A DNA stretch of 64,000 nt from Platycnemis pennipes. Its lineage: Eukaryota > Arthropoda > Insecta > Odonata > Platycnemididae. Under the pieces are notes generated by a model. That model saw only the letters and a list, made by a program, of their open reading frames with translations. It ran no database searches and was not told the DNA's origin. Position numbers and translations under genes: made by a program. This document shows positions 34,901 to 57,415 of this stretch, one piece after another. Within the stretch, counting starts at the first letter, position 1, and each line of letters opens with the position of its first letter. Location: NCBI GenBank assembly GCA_933228895.1, contig OW121855.1, positions 33,494,698 through 33,558,697 on the forward strand, read 5' to 3'.

Positions 34901-36594
34901 TAAAGTTTTGTGCAAATAGGTGTGACTGTTACACCATCCTCAGGTACAATAATGCTTCTAGCACTTATATTAAATTGTTATTTATGGAAATTTGATGGAG
35001 CCAAGAAAAGATGGAGGATATCAAAAGGCAAAGGGCTATTGAATGCTTTTGACTGAGAAGGTTGGGTAAGAGGTGGCGAGGGAGGTAGTGAATATGGATT
35101 TTGAACAAAATGAATGAAGGTAGAAGATATGTAGACAGAAAGATGAACATGCTGGTCAAAGGCAATGTTAGGTGACAAAAACTGCCATTGGTTAAGGGCA
35201 GGTTTGACAAATGCCAACGTTACCCCCTGCCACACGCTCTTATGGTGGCTCGCATGGTATTACGTAGATGTTTGGTAAAACACTGATAGGCTAACAGATT
35301 TGTTAGGGTACTATTATATTTTTATACTTCGATCCCAAAGCTATTTCAACCATAATAATTTTCCAAGCCTAAAAGAGAGATATTCTTTGTTTATTAATTA
35401 CCAACAACAAACTTTCCACAGTTATATGTATAGAATTTTAATCAAGAATAAATAATATTATATAATCTTTTTAAAGTCTGCATCATACAATTACAATCAC
35501 AGATATATTTCACTTGTATTATATGTCTCCATGGCTATAAGCCAAATGAAAAATAAGCAACAGACAAAAGTTGTTAAAGATGGTCAAAGGTGTTTCAATA
35601 CACTCAAAAAGTGAAATTCAACAAAGCACCCATATCAATTGAAGACTGAAATTCATAAAACTCTAAAAGACAAGCTTCCTACATTAAATAATTAGGTGAT
35701 TTAAGGTGATGATAAGGATGAACAACAGCAGTTATGCATAGGAGAGGTAGATAGAGGGTTAACAATGAAAACATGAAAAAGAAATTACAAGAGTAAAACA
35801 TGCAAGAGGAACACCTGAGCATACAGAATGTTGTATTATATGTGTCCCTTGAAAATACAGGATAGAATCAATAATTAGAGCTTAAGGGCGACTAGCCTCT
35901 GATTTTGAGCAAGATTAATAACAAATAAACATTAAGTACTTTTCCCAGAGTAGATACTGTGCAATTTGCATTCTCATATGTGCAACTACATATGTGTAAT
36001 GTGATGGCCCACTTGTATGAGCCTCAAATAAATGCTTCCACAATAGTAGAAATTACCTAAATTTAGCAACTAAATGTGCCTATTTGTACCTTACACATAG
36101 TTTGTAAATGTGCTTTAGTGCGGAAGTATATCAGCAGTATCATTTCAGTGCTTATTTTCATCCATATACATAGGAAATACATAGTATTGCAAATAACTCA
36201 ACATAAAATACTACCAATTTCGATGAAGGCACAGCTGACAATTTAACAAAGTCTGAAGAACCAATTATTTTAATATACACTTTATCCAAATCCAATTTTA
36301 ACTCAGTTTGATGGATTTTAAGTGTTTATGTGAGATAGTAAATAACGTCGGATATCCGACCGGTTGCAAATAAATAATATAGTGATACACTTAAGTAGGT
36401 GAATCTAATCTTCATATTTCATTCAAATCTAAACGGAAGGAGGGTGCCTCTTCAAATTCTGTTGGTTTTATGCAAACAAAATTACATTAAATGGCATTTA
36501 AGTGCAATGGTTGAATTTGAAAAATATATTTAAACTACAAACCTGAAGTGGTTAAAATAAAATCTTTCCTAATATCTCTCCCAAATGAAGTCAT
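7703..36594 (-). CDS. DYNC2H1: Cytoplasmic dynein-2 heavy chain, N-terminal part, 14 exons
   Basis: The dynein-2 heavy chain is the motor for retrograde intraflagellar transport in cilia; in insects it would act in ciliated sensory neurons (Drosophila orthologue beethoven). Fourteen exons join in phase to 2097 nt (699 codons) with no stop. They are 36543-36594, 26772-26926, 24021-24191, 23798-23930, 23197-23323, 22905-23038, 21962-22053, 19792-19932, 14861-14960, 14299-14459, 11979-12203, 11296-11465, 10275-10470 and 7703-7942. The order and spacing follow the animal DYNC2H1 tail: [16 protein letters not shown] at the start, [56 protein letters not shown] and [14 protein letters not shown]. 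The conserved FNPYT and REVRQL blocks fit dynein-2 better than axonemal or cytoplasmic dynein-1 chains. The ATG at 36592-36594 follows an in-frame TAA 24 nt upstream. The linker, six AAA modules and stalk lie beyond the left edge. Two introns have GC donors. Confidence 0.93.
8412..8780 (+). repeat. Diverged repeat, copy 1 of 2
   Basis: This copy runs from GATGGCCGGATCGGATC to GAGGGCTAATGTACTGTGCG. It shares ordered blocks with 8915-9325: GGATCGGATC, CGCGGC, GAATGGAATGTA, GTAGATA, TGTGTAACTC, CACGAAAT, CGCGGGTAGCCTACATTCG and AGTTCGATC. Both copies are in the same orientation in DYNC2H1 intron 13. The AGTTCGATC stretch resembles a polymerase III B box, so a SINE is possible. Confidence 0.7.
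8915..9325 (+). repeat. Diverged repeat, copy 2 of 2
   Basis: The second copy of the unit at 8412-8780 is offset by about 500 bp and diverged by substitutions and small indels. It ends CTAGTGCACTGCCAGTCGCG followed by AGTTCGATCC. It could be an old tandem duplication or two insertions of the same element. Confidence 0.7.
10275..10470 (-). CDS. DYNC2H1: DYNC2H1 exon 13
   Basis: 196 nt, residues 554-619: [48 protein letters not shown]. VKYxxRLVxLxREVRQLxxLGFxIPxxI is the strongest dynein-2 block in the window. The acceptor is CCCTTAG and the donor GTTTGA. Confidence 0.96.
11296..11465 (-). CDS. DYNC2H1: DYNC2H1 exon 12
   Basis: 170 nt, residues 498-553 plus two bases: [20 protein letters not shown], then [18 protein letters not shown]. 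The FDxWxxDI block is conserved. It has no useful ORF start and is found only by joining. The acceptor is TATTTAG and the donor GTAGGT. Confidence 0.9.
11774..11957 (-). mobile_element. Penelope-like terminal fragment, copy 1
   Basis: It shares about 170 bp with 18712-18850 and, inverted, with 18960-19055 (blocks GACTTCCACACTTTTATTTA, GGATTGTAGACC, GTTACGCCATCATCAC). On the minus strand it reads TGATGATGGCGTAACTGCC-TAAACCGG, a layout I associate with Penelope-like element ends that carry hammerhead-like cores. It ends in a nine-G tract. It lies in DYNC2H1 intron 11, its G tract about 20 bp from the exon 11 donor. Confidence 0.55.
11979..12203 (-). CDS. DYNC2H1: DYNC2H1 exon 11
   Basis: 225 nt, residues 423-497, phase 0 on both sides: [32 protein letters not shown], then [14 protein letters not shown]. 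The IxWxRQLExK motif is typical of dynein heavy-chain tails. The acceptor is ATTCCAG and the donor GTATGC. A C-tract from a Penelope-like fragment starts about 20 bp after the donor. Confidence 0.94.
12604..13977 (+). pseudogene. Penelope-like GIY-YIG ORF, tandem and SINE-split
   Basis: This is the C-terminal part of a Penelope-like retroelement polyprotein. Residues 4-50 of the first frame ([20 protein letters not shown]... HSL) look like one decayed GIY-YIG endonuclease (YIG changed to NIG). Residues 50-160 ([25 protein letters not shown], then [17 protein letters not shown]) are the reverse-transcriptase/endonuclease linker of a second copy, followed by its own GIY-YIG ([20 protein letters not shown]). 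At 13230 a SINE interrupts the frame. Coding resumes after it at 13578 ([18 protein letters not shown], later [20 protein letters not shown]). A TAG at about 13636 and frameshifts show decay. It lies in DYNC2H1 intron 10, opposite to the host gene. No reverse-transcriptase catalytic motif is present. Confidence 0.8.
13230..13566 (+). mobile_element. tRNA-derived SINE (family A, copy 2) with 11-bp TSD
   Basis: The SINE begins GGGGATCGGGTTGGTG and has an A-box-like TGGTGGCTAGAGTACTGG and a B box GGGTTCGATTCCC. It ends AAATAACCAACCAACC. It is flanked by the perfect 11-bp direct repeat AGAATGCAAGA (13219-13229 and 13567-13577), as made by LINE-driven target-primed insertion. It splits the Penelope-like GIY-YIG ORF and shares both ends with the reverse copy at 6624-6960. 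Confidence 0.92.
14299..14459 (-). CDS. DYNC2H1: DYNC2H1 exon 10
   Basis: 161 nt, residues 369-422: [34 protein letters not shown] and SPLQLHQ. NPVQxNPYTxPLW is a dynein-2 signature. The acceptor is TTTTCAG and the donor GTAATG. Confidence 0.95.
14861..14960 (-). CDS. DYNC2H1: DYNC2H1 exon 9, GC donor, Helitron 31 bp upstream
   Basis: 100 nt, residues 336-368 plus one base: [20 protein letters not shown] then [12 protein letters not shown]. It fills the exact gap between exons 8 and 10 (family pattern VLxxRTxHExxxxxLxxSEE...FxPFTG). The donor reads TCAG|GCAAGT, a second GC donor, and phase 1 fits exon 10. The acceptor is GCATTAG. A Helitron 5' end lies 31 bp upstream of the exon in gene sense. 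Confidence 0.88.
14992..16111 (+). mobile_element. Helitron relic with helicase remnant
   Basis: The 5' end TCTATATATATAAAAATGAA follows an A and is typical of Helitrons. The 3' end GGGTCAGCTTG is followed by a T, but the canonical CTRR is altered (CTTG). The interior encodes a broken Pif1-type helicase: [20 protein letters not shown] (Walker B, DEC) in one frame, then [23 protein letters not shown] and [10 protein letters not shown] in others, between 15690 and 16040. About 245-bp tandem units fill 15041-15610. The element lies in DYNC2H1 intron 8, its 5' end 31 bp from exon 9. The helicase is truncated and frameshifted, so the copy is dead. Confidence 0.82.
15041..15610 (+). repeat. Tandem ~245-bp units rich in TATCGATA
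   Basis: Two full units and a third partial one start at TGCATTA anchors 15049, 15294 and 15537. Each holds ATTCATCGGATCGCCATGAA or a variant, followed by clusters of ATCGATA/TATCGAT words. The TATCGATA word equals the Drosophila DRE core, though here it is part of a repeat. A TG microsatellite (about 15013-15040) precedes the first unit. Confidence 0.85.
16112..16977. other. DYNC2H1 intron 8, no element recognised
   Basis: Spacer between the Helitron and the LTR-like unit. ORFs at 16249-16509 and 16547-16792 show no family motif. Confidence 0.4.
16978..18570. mobile_element. Solo LTR-like unit, 1593 bp, ATAT duplication
   Basis: The unit starts TGTGACGGAACGGGC and ends GGCCAATCCGTCACA, so it has the TG...CA ends of an LTR with an inverted repeat TGTGACGGA. 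A 4-bp ATAT flanks each side (16974-16977 and 18571-18574), the size made by Gypsy-type integrases. It is locally GC-rich and has incidental ORFs on both strands (for example 17967-18626), with no gag, protease, reverse transcriptase or integrase motif. No second LTR, primer-binding site or internal region is seen, so a solo LTR left by recombination is the simplest reading. A non-autonomous DNA element with TGTGACGGA termini is the alternative. Confidence 0.65.
18705..19057. repeat. Inverted pair of Penelope-like ends around a G tract
   Basis: The left arm (about 18712-18845) and right arm (about 18960-19055) are inverted copies of the terminal sequence also found at 11774-11957. Shared blocks include GACTTCCACACTTTTATTTA and GGATTGTAGACC. 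On the plus strand the right arm reads GTGATGG, GGC-loop-GCC, then GAAACCGG. Between the arms lies a 35-nt G run with one A (18872-18906). The layout suggests two copies joined head to head, or one snap-back insertion. Confidence 0.7.
19491..19735 (+). mobile_element. tRNA-derived SINE (family B)
   Basis: The 5' part reads as a tRNA-like head: an A-box-like TAGCCTAGTGGGTAGAATG and a B box GGGTTCAAATCC, 33 bp apart. The body ends near GTTGGGTTGAATCACTGAGT. ATTATTGT-like sequence on both sides may be the target duplication. The tRNA part cannot fold into a normal acceptor stem, so it is not a functional tRNA gene. It lies in DYNC2H1 intron 8. Confidence 0.75.
19792..19932 (-). CDS. DYNC2H1: DYNC2H1 exon 8
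   Basis: 141 nt, residues 289-335, phase 0 on both sides: [27 protein letters not shown] and [10 protein letters not shown]. It matches the ICEQW...W...HPW block of the family. The acceptor is TTTTAG and the donor GTAAGA. Most of its sequence has no ATG-initiated ORF. Confidence 0.9.
20175..21050 (-). pseudogene. Penelope-like GIY-YIG relic with 3' end
   Basis: Reads right to left in DYNC2H1 intron 7. Residues from about 20966 to 20472 include [35 protein letters not shown], then [20 protein letters not shown] and RLEEHQ, a clear GIY-YIG endonuclease with CxC as in Penelope-like elements. SAVSEH follows and the frame breaks. Upstream sequence to about 21040 looks like the end of the reverse transcriptase in other frames. 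Past the ORF, the minus strand has CTGAAGA (20244-20238) and AAAACC near 20213, a decayed version of the hammerhead-like end seen in other copies. The catalytic RT domain is absent (5' truncation). Confidence 0.82.
21051..21961. other. DYNC2H1 intron 7, no element recognised
   Basis: AT-rich intron sequence between the Penelope-like relic and exon 7. No motif-bearing ORF. Confidence 0.5.
21962..22053 (-). CDS. DYNC2H1: DYNC2H1 exon 7
   Basis: 92 nt, residues 258-288: [19 protein letters not shown] then [11 protein letters not shown], ending in phase 0. The acceptor is CTGTAG and the donor GTAGGC. Confidence 0.88.
22318..22441. repeat. Large near-perfect hairpin
   Basis: Two arms of about 55 nt meet around ACTAGTCA. 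Left arm words GAAGATGCTGGTCTTTCGG, CCCTCCGCGTTGGTCCATAG and TTCC are mirrored in order on the right, with one visible mismatch (GGGATT against GGTATT). It lies in DYNC2H1 intron 6. It may be a snap-back MITE; flanking duplications were not established. Confidence 0.85.
22905..23038 (-). CDS. DYNC2H1: DYNC2H1 exon 6
   Basis: 134 nt, residues 213-257 plus one base: [20 protein letters not shown] and [14 protein letters not shown]. The YPxxRMxHLxxIIG block is a good dynein-2 match. The donor is GTAATT. Confidence 0.92.
23197..23323 (-). CDS. DYNC2H1: DYNC2H1 exon 5
   Basis: 127 nt, residues 171-212 plus two bases: [15 protein letters not shown] and [14 protein letters not shown]. It corresponds to the EFQFW block of the tail. 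The acceptor is TTCTAG and the donor GTAATA. No ATG lies in frame, so a simple ORF scan misses it. Confidence 0.88.
23798..23930 (-). CDS. DYNC2H1: DYNC2H1 exon 4
   Basis: 133 nt, residues 127-170 plus one base: [20 protein letters not shown] and [12 protein letters not shown]. The FDPKLQxLxxxLE block is conserved in dynein-2. The donor is GTAGTA. Phase 1 matches exon 5, which starts with two bases. Confidence 0.9.
24021..24191 (-). CDS. DYNC2H1: DYNC2H1 exon 3
   Basis: 171 nt, residues 70-126, phase 0 on both sides. It contains [13 protein letters not shown] and [16 protein letters not shown], matching the tail of animal DYNC2H1. The acceptor is ATTTCAG and the donor GTAAGT. A 90 bp intron separates it from exon 4. 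Confidence 0.92.
25108..26620. mobile_element. pogo/Tigger-like non-autonomous element, 1.5 kb
   Basis: The left end CAGTGAAACCTCCCTACAAC and the reverse-complemented right end CATTGAAACTTCTCTATAAC match at most positions and then share GAA. They resemble CAGT-type Tigger ends. Flanking dinucleotides are CA on both sides rather than TA, so boundaries are slightly uncertain. No transposase motif lies inside. It lies in DYNC2H1 intron 2. Confidence 0.55.
26772..26926 (-). CDS. DYNC2H1: DYNC2H1 exon 2, GC donor
   Basis: 155 nt, residues 18-69, containing NYFGITLP and LNNFLDDVN. The acceptor is TTTCAG. The donor reads CAG|GCAAGT, a GC donor with otherwise perfect consensus. Codons end in phase 0 and meet exon 3 in phase 0, and the homology also stops exactly here. 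Confidence 0.9.
27191..28508. mobile_element. Foldback element with ~235-bp inverted arms
   Basis: The left arm is 27191-27236 plus 27789-27972 and the right arm is 28272-28508. Mirrored blocks include TTTCTGTTGCCGCG, GATTCAAC, ACTCATTGCCAA, AGAGTTGATGCCAA, GATAGGTGATATTTGATCAT and GGTGAAAAAGTCTG. Removing the hAT-like insertion restores nearly equal arms. The 299-bp loop has no motif-bearing ORF. It sits in DYNC2H1 intron 1. The family is unknown; no transposase is present. Confidence 0.82.
27237..27780. mobile_element. hAT-like MITE with 8-bp TSD
   Basis: The left end TAGAGATGGGCAACTTGGTA and the reverse-complemented right end TAGAGAAGGGTAAATTACCG form hAT-type ends. Both sides carry the perfect 8-bp duplication CCCGTGAC (27229-27236 and 27781-27788), the hAT hallmark. 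The interior has AATTTACCGCGGTAATTT-type palindromes near both ends and no transposase (544 bp). It is inserted in the left arm of the foldback element. Confidence 0.88.
28472..28877 (+). repeat. 203-bp tandem duplication
   Basis: Unit 1 (28472-28674) and unit 2 (28675-28877) are almost identical; the clearest difference is AAGGCGAGG against AAGTCGAGG. On the minus strand each holds a pogo-type end (CAGTAAGTCCTCGACTTACG). Unit 1 starts inside the right arm of the foldback element, so the duplication came after it. Confidence 0.9.
28880..30030. other. DYNC2H1 intron 1, no element recognised
   Basis: AT-rich sequence with simple internal repeats (CAGCATTCTTCCAGCAATAT near 28939 repeated at 28961). 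ORFs at 29179-29367 and 29808-30002 match nothing I recognise. Confidence 0.4.
30040..30210 (+). pseudogene. LINE reverse-transcriptase C-terminal fragment
   Basis: Reads [17 protein letters not shown], then in another frame [16 protein letters not shown]. This is the region after the RT domain in the widespread LINE family with YGSEAWT...RLEAFEMWCWRRM. Frameshifted and short. The same family is represented at 56997-57293. Confidence 0.6.
31960..33510 (+). pseudogene. Non-LTR retrotransposon RT relic
   Basis: Decayed reverse transcriptase in several frames. [20 protein letters not shown] and [12 protein letters not shown] come first (about 32006-32105), then FDLSKAFG near 32330 and [13 protein letters not shown] near 32411. 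[14 protein letters not shown] is at 32520-32565 and [12 protein letters not shown], with the YADD catalytic box, at about 32590-32625. After a Penelope-like insertion it resumes with [20 protein letters not shown] and [12 protein letters not shown], then KNKND-type 3' domain sequence to about 33235. No open frame spans the domain. It resembles jockey/CR1-type elements. It lies in DYNC2H1 intron 1. Confidence 0.75.
32632..32722 (+). mobile_element. Penelope-like end fragment with hammerhead-like core
   Basis: Interrupts the LINE relic just after its YADD box. It reads TTGAGGA, then GGGTA-loop-TACCC, then GAAACGTCGGC, and ends about GAAGAGTTCATCAATCATGA. Hammerhead cores are CUGANGA-stem II-GAAA; this differs only in the first base. 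Its right limit is approximate. Confidence 0.55.
33511..36542. other. DYNC2H1 intron 1, no element recognised
   Basis: About 3 kb of AT-rich intron. ORFs (for example 33805-34107 and 34385-34630) have no family motif or splice context. Confidence 0.45.
36543..36594 (-). CDS. DYNC2H1: DYNC2H1 exon 1 (start codon)
   Basis: 52 nt encoding residues 1-17 plus one base ([18 protein letters not shown]). It aligns with the conserved N-terminus of animal DYNC2H1 (xxRKxFxxTTxxNYFG). The donor is GTTTGT. The one leftover base joins the two leading bases of exon 2 to make Gly. The next upstream in-frame codon block ends at a TAA, supporting this ATG. Confidence 0.88.
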
Positions 36595-38062
36595 TGTTAT
36601 GAATAAGTAATCAACTTATTCAGAAGAGAGGCTAAAACATCAATAAGCACGCTTGGCAGTAGATTCAATTAGATCGATTCATGTCTTAATCATAAAACAA
36701 TACGACGCAGACTAAATAATACAGTTGCAATAATTCAGTCCTTTATGTCAGGCCAAACTCCAGTCGTCGGTCATTTTCTTCATGATAGTTGAACGCATTC
36801 ATGAAATTTCAAACATTTTATCCAGTTACTGTCAGTGGATTTTACGTCTGAACTCATATGGTATCCGTAATATACTTTCACATCGGCACCCACGGATATA
36901 TAAATCCTTACAAAAATTCCATGCTTCACAATACTTCATAAACAAACAAGGCATTCAAAATTTGTCACTCTCGATATCATCATATCGATCGATAGTTATC
37001 CGATACCTCCGATACCAATCGAAGAGCCATTCACGAATTCCGGTTCTTTTTTGAACAGTTCTTCAGAGCCGTTGTTCATCCGCTCCATCCGCTCTAAAAA
37101 ACGAAAAGAGCGGGAAGAGCCATGAGCGCAATGTACGAAATGCATGACGAAGCGAAGGGAGATTAAATATACTTGGTAAAATTTTCTACGTTTGCTTTTT
37201 ATTGAATAGCAAATACGTTTCATTGTCAAATTTCGTTAATTTTCACCTCTTGCTTTAGTACTCAGTCACTAAGGAACCAAATTTATGACGGCATTCCTCT
37301 TCACTCGATCGCACTACATCGTTGTGCAATTACCCTTAGATCACTAGATATTACATAATCTATGCTCAGAGTATCTGATAAGAGGTTAAGATGTGGGCTA
37401 GGGTCATAGTGATTGTACTAGTAAGGATACGCAGTAATTTTATCATTAATTTAATTACTCCTTTCTTAATTATAGAATTGGCAAGAGATTAATTTCTCCA
37501 GGTATTAAATACCCTTCTGCAGTGATTAATTACAATAGAGAGATAACTACTTGCTGAACAATCAGGGACAATATAGAAAGTACAGTATACTGTGTATTAT
37601 ATGTTATATCTACGGTATGGTGTGCATGTTATTTTTGTGCCACATATTAATAAAGATCAATCAGGCCAATGCGCACGGGATAAGTCGAGGTAAATGACTT
37701 GGAAGGATTAGAGAGATTTTCATGAACGTCTGTTCAAGCATGAATTAAATTCATGGATTAAAGCAAGGTTCTTCCATGGCATAACTGCCAGTCGGTTTAT
37801 AACCATTGTCCTATTTTATACTGAAAGTATTTTCTTCGTATTCCAGTTATCTATTGTTTTACTCTTCAAGTCGGGCCAACAAGTACATTTGGAAAAGATT
37901 ATATACGAGAAAACTTTTTGTGTCTCTGTAGCTCACCAAGCAACATTATTTAATGTTGGTATCAGTTGGTATTCCTGATTCAATTTTATACTCTTCCCCG
38001 CCAAAAAAGTTAGTTGTGGTCGTTGATTACTCTTAAGTTCATTAATCATTTTTTAACCGGAT
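36595..38062. promoter_or_regulatory. Shared upstream region between DYNC2H1 and TYMS
   Basis: 1468 bp lie between the divergent start codons and must hold both 5' UTRs and promoters unless further non-coding exons exist. A 12-bp palindrome TATCGATCGATA at 36983-36994 contains two overlapping near-DRE words (DRE core TATCGATA). DRE sites control replication genes in Drosophila, so a role for TYMS is a reasonable guess. No clear TATA box was seen near either ATG. No coding exon is recognised within. Confidence 0.55.
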
Positions 38063-54568
<16,506 letters not shown>

Positions 54569-55027
54569 GTGGGTGTTTCAATAGAAAATCAAAGCCAAGA
54601 GAGATGTTGTTTCTATATTACATTTGCCAAAGATCTACTGTCTACCTATGAAGAATGTGATCTGGGAAACATTATATAATTATATTAGCACTTATAAAAT
54701 GTGATATAAGGTGATACAGTGTGTCAAATCTATTGGTCAACCATTTGATTTTTTTTAAATAATGTGTTCTTGCTATCACCTACAATATATTTTTGAAATG
54801 TTTGACTTTGTATGTGTGCTACCAGCTCTCCTGTAAAAATGATACAGTACAGAAAGAAACAAGGAGCAAAGCCGAGACCGATTATAATTTGTTTTCGCAA
54901 GACTTATAATTTGGTTCACTAGTGAACCTTTGATGTGGTGGGTGTTTTTTTTTATATTTTTTTTGACTTGTGCTATGAGTCTCACTTCCTTTTCTTGATG
55001 CGCAAGTTATTTAGAATTTATTACAAC

Positions 55028-55033
55028 AATAAA
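55028..55033 (+). terminator. Probable TYMS poly(A) signal
   Basis: AATAAA lies 460 bp after the TYMS stop. It is the first canonical signal downstream in this strand and is followed by T/GT-rich sequence within 60 bp. Confidence 0.55.
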
Positions 55034-55404
55034 GGTTATTTAATGAATGAAACCAAGTAAGCTCTTTAATTTACAGTTTGTTGTTATCATAATTACTTAC
55101 CCAATGTGTAATCACTAGAAATTGTTGTTACTGCCCTAAGAGTAAGAGTTATTGAGTTCCATCCACTAATAATGTCAAATTTCTTTTGGTTGCACTTTGT
55201 TGCTAAGCAGCAGTACACAATAAGTAACTTAGTAATTTTATAAAGTCCATTTTATCATTCCTAATCTGGTTATAGAATGACCCAGTGGAGAATTTTGATG
55301 AAGCAATCTTAGGATTGGATTGATGGTATATAAAGGCTAATAGATATGTAGTCTAGCAGCATGATATCCTGCAAGCAAATACAACTCGTATTGTAGATTC
55401 TCAG

Positions 55405-55478
55405 TTCATAAAGGGAAATTTCCCTTTATGAAATATATCATACACTCAGCTATTAATAGCTGAGTGTATGATATATTT
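55405..55478. repeat. Two overlapping perfect palindromes
   Basis: A 28-bp perfect palindrome (55405-55432, centre GGGAAATTTCCC) overlaps a 48-bp perfect palindrome (55431-55478, centre GCTATTAATAGC) by two bases. Each would form a long uninterrupted stem. No other copy was noticed in the window. Confidence 0.92.
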
Positions 55479-56996
55479 TTTCTATGCTTAAGTTTCTTTC
55501 TTTTTGTATAATGATCATGTGGAAAGTTTGTGGTTTTTAATTAAATGATATGAAAGAAACATATAATACACCAGTTCCATGAAGGCTCGTTGAATTTCCT
55601 GGGGCTAAACACATGAAGACCTCCCTCACACCTGTTTCATATTTTAATGTTATTTCTCTCCACTGATTCATTTTGAAGTGCTTTATGCTGAATAAACACT
55701 AATGGTGATCAACCCCAAACTGGTTTTGATAGTTGAACTATAACTACCCACTACTAAGTCCTTCAGATTACTAATTCACGTATCGGAGTGGGAAGTAGTT
55801 TGTTTTCCAGTGACATCTATTGTTTCTGTCCAAGTTCTCAGTCAAGAAAAGTAGCTTACTATTGTATGTACAGGTTGCTTTACAAAATTTTATGTAATTT
55901 CGAAAATTAGAAAGAAAAACTAACTTGGTAATTCCACAAATTTTATTTTGAAACGACTTGGGTTTCAGCATTCAATGTTGAACATCTAAACCCAGTTGGT
56001 TTCTAAATAAAATTTATGAAGTTACTTAGTTACAGTTTTTCATTCTAATATGAATCAATTGCATAAAGCAATGGCTGCAACCACCAATTATACTAATTAT
56101 TAATTATCACGAAAATCCTTTCTTGGTTCCGAGGGGGTCTTTCACAGAGCATTATTAATCAATGCATCTGCATGAATGACAGCTTATACTCTTGGTCCGA
56201 GGGGTGTGCACTCATGCTTTAATGTAGCACGGCCAATGCCAGCAAATGCTGCCTCAATAGCTGTCCTTAACTCTTTCAATGCCAGTGACATTCTATTGGA
56301 TATGGCATGGAGAGCCAAGAGTTTTTTTGGGTAGTTTACAAAGCACTTAAAATTCATGTTAGGTATGTTTATTCACTGTTAAGTTTCCATAACGTTTCTT
56401 TCATTTGAATAAATATACTTAACATTGAGTGTAGAAAAGTATAATATTGTGTATGTACTTAAGAGAAATTATTTTTTATATGAATTTTGTTTTCCTATTT
56501 ACATGTTAGGAAAATTAAAATTTTTGTTTCTTCAAATATAGGTCTCTATAAATATTATTTTCAAGCAAAAATACAGTGACTGATAATACAAATAGTATTC
56601 TATGATTTGCCAATAGAAAATGTTAAGAAATAGCTAGACATTTTGAATAAACATAAATAATTATTTACTGCAAGTTGCATAGCATTTAAAGGGAAGCATA
56701 TTCCAGAAGTACCCTCTTAATGGTAATACATTTTTGTAAAAAATAAACCATAAATCGACTAAAATCAAAGTAATCCTTTTACTGCCAGCAGGCTGAATAA
56801 GAACTTAAATCAAGATTAAGAACTTGAATAATGTAAAATCATCTATCATTCATATTTCACTATCATCAGTCAGCAATCCTGAGATTGGTTTGGCACTGAT
56901 CTACACTGAATTCTTTCAGCTAATCTCTTCATATTTACATTTTTTTTCATTCACACCCTTCATCATTTGTTCTATATATCTCATATGAGGCCTTTC

Positions 56997-57293
56997 TTAG
57001 CCATTCTTCCTGTCCACTTGTTCTTCAATGATCGTCATCATCAGCCCATCATGATGTGACTGATTAAGTTGTCCCATCTTCTTCTTAGGTTTTTTGTAAG
57101 ACTTCTCTTTTCTCCCATTCTTCTTAGGACTTCTTGTTACTTGGTTGATCCATTTAATCTTCATCATTCTTTTGTAGCACCACATTTCGATTGCTTCCAC
57201 CCTTTTCTTCTCCACTGCAGTCCTTGTCCATGCCTCACTGCCATAAAGAAATGTGTTCCAGATGAACGTTCTGGTGAATACAGTTAAGCCCAC
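56997..57293 (-). pseudogene. LINE reverse-transcriptase C-terminal fragment
   Basis: Reads LYGSEAWTRTAVEKKRVEAI then EMWCYKRMMKIKWINQVTRS, the conserved post-RT region of a common LINE family. It is cut at its start and ends in a stop. The fragment at 30040-30210 is its relative. Antisense to TYMS. Confidence 0.85.
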
Positions 57294-57415
57294 TTATATC
57301 AAACCTGTTTATAATGAAGTTCTGGTTACAACAAAATGAAGGCTATTCCTCGTCAAGGAGAGGCTCTGAAAAACTGGTCCACATATAATGAAGTTCAGTT
57401 ATTACAAAGTAAATA

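Larger units (their letters stand above)
54569..56990. other. TYMS 3' flank
   Basis: Likely TYMS 3' UTR up to about 55050 (AATAAA at 55028-55033; another at 55691-55696). Beyond it there is no gene, only two perfect palindromes at 55405-55478 and AT-rich spacer. Confidence 0.6.

Noticed and set aside
57282..57310. Second Tigger-type left end (CAGTTAAGCCCACTTATA) before copy 2
   Set aside because: No matching right end was found, and it abuts the LINE fragment, so the boundary cannot be supported.
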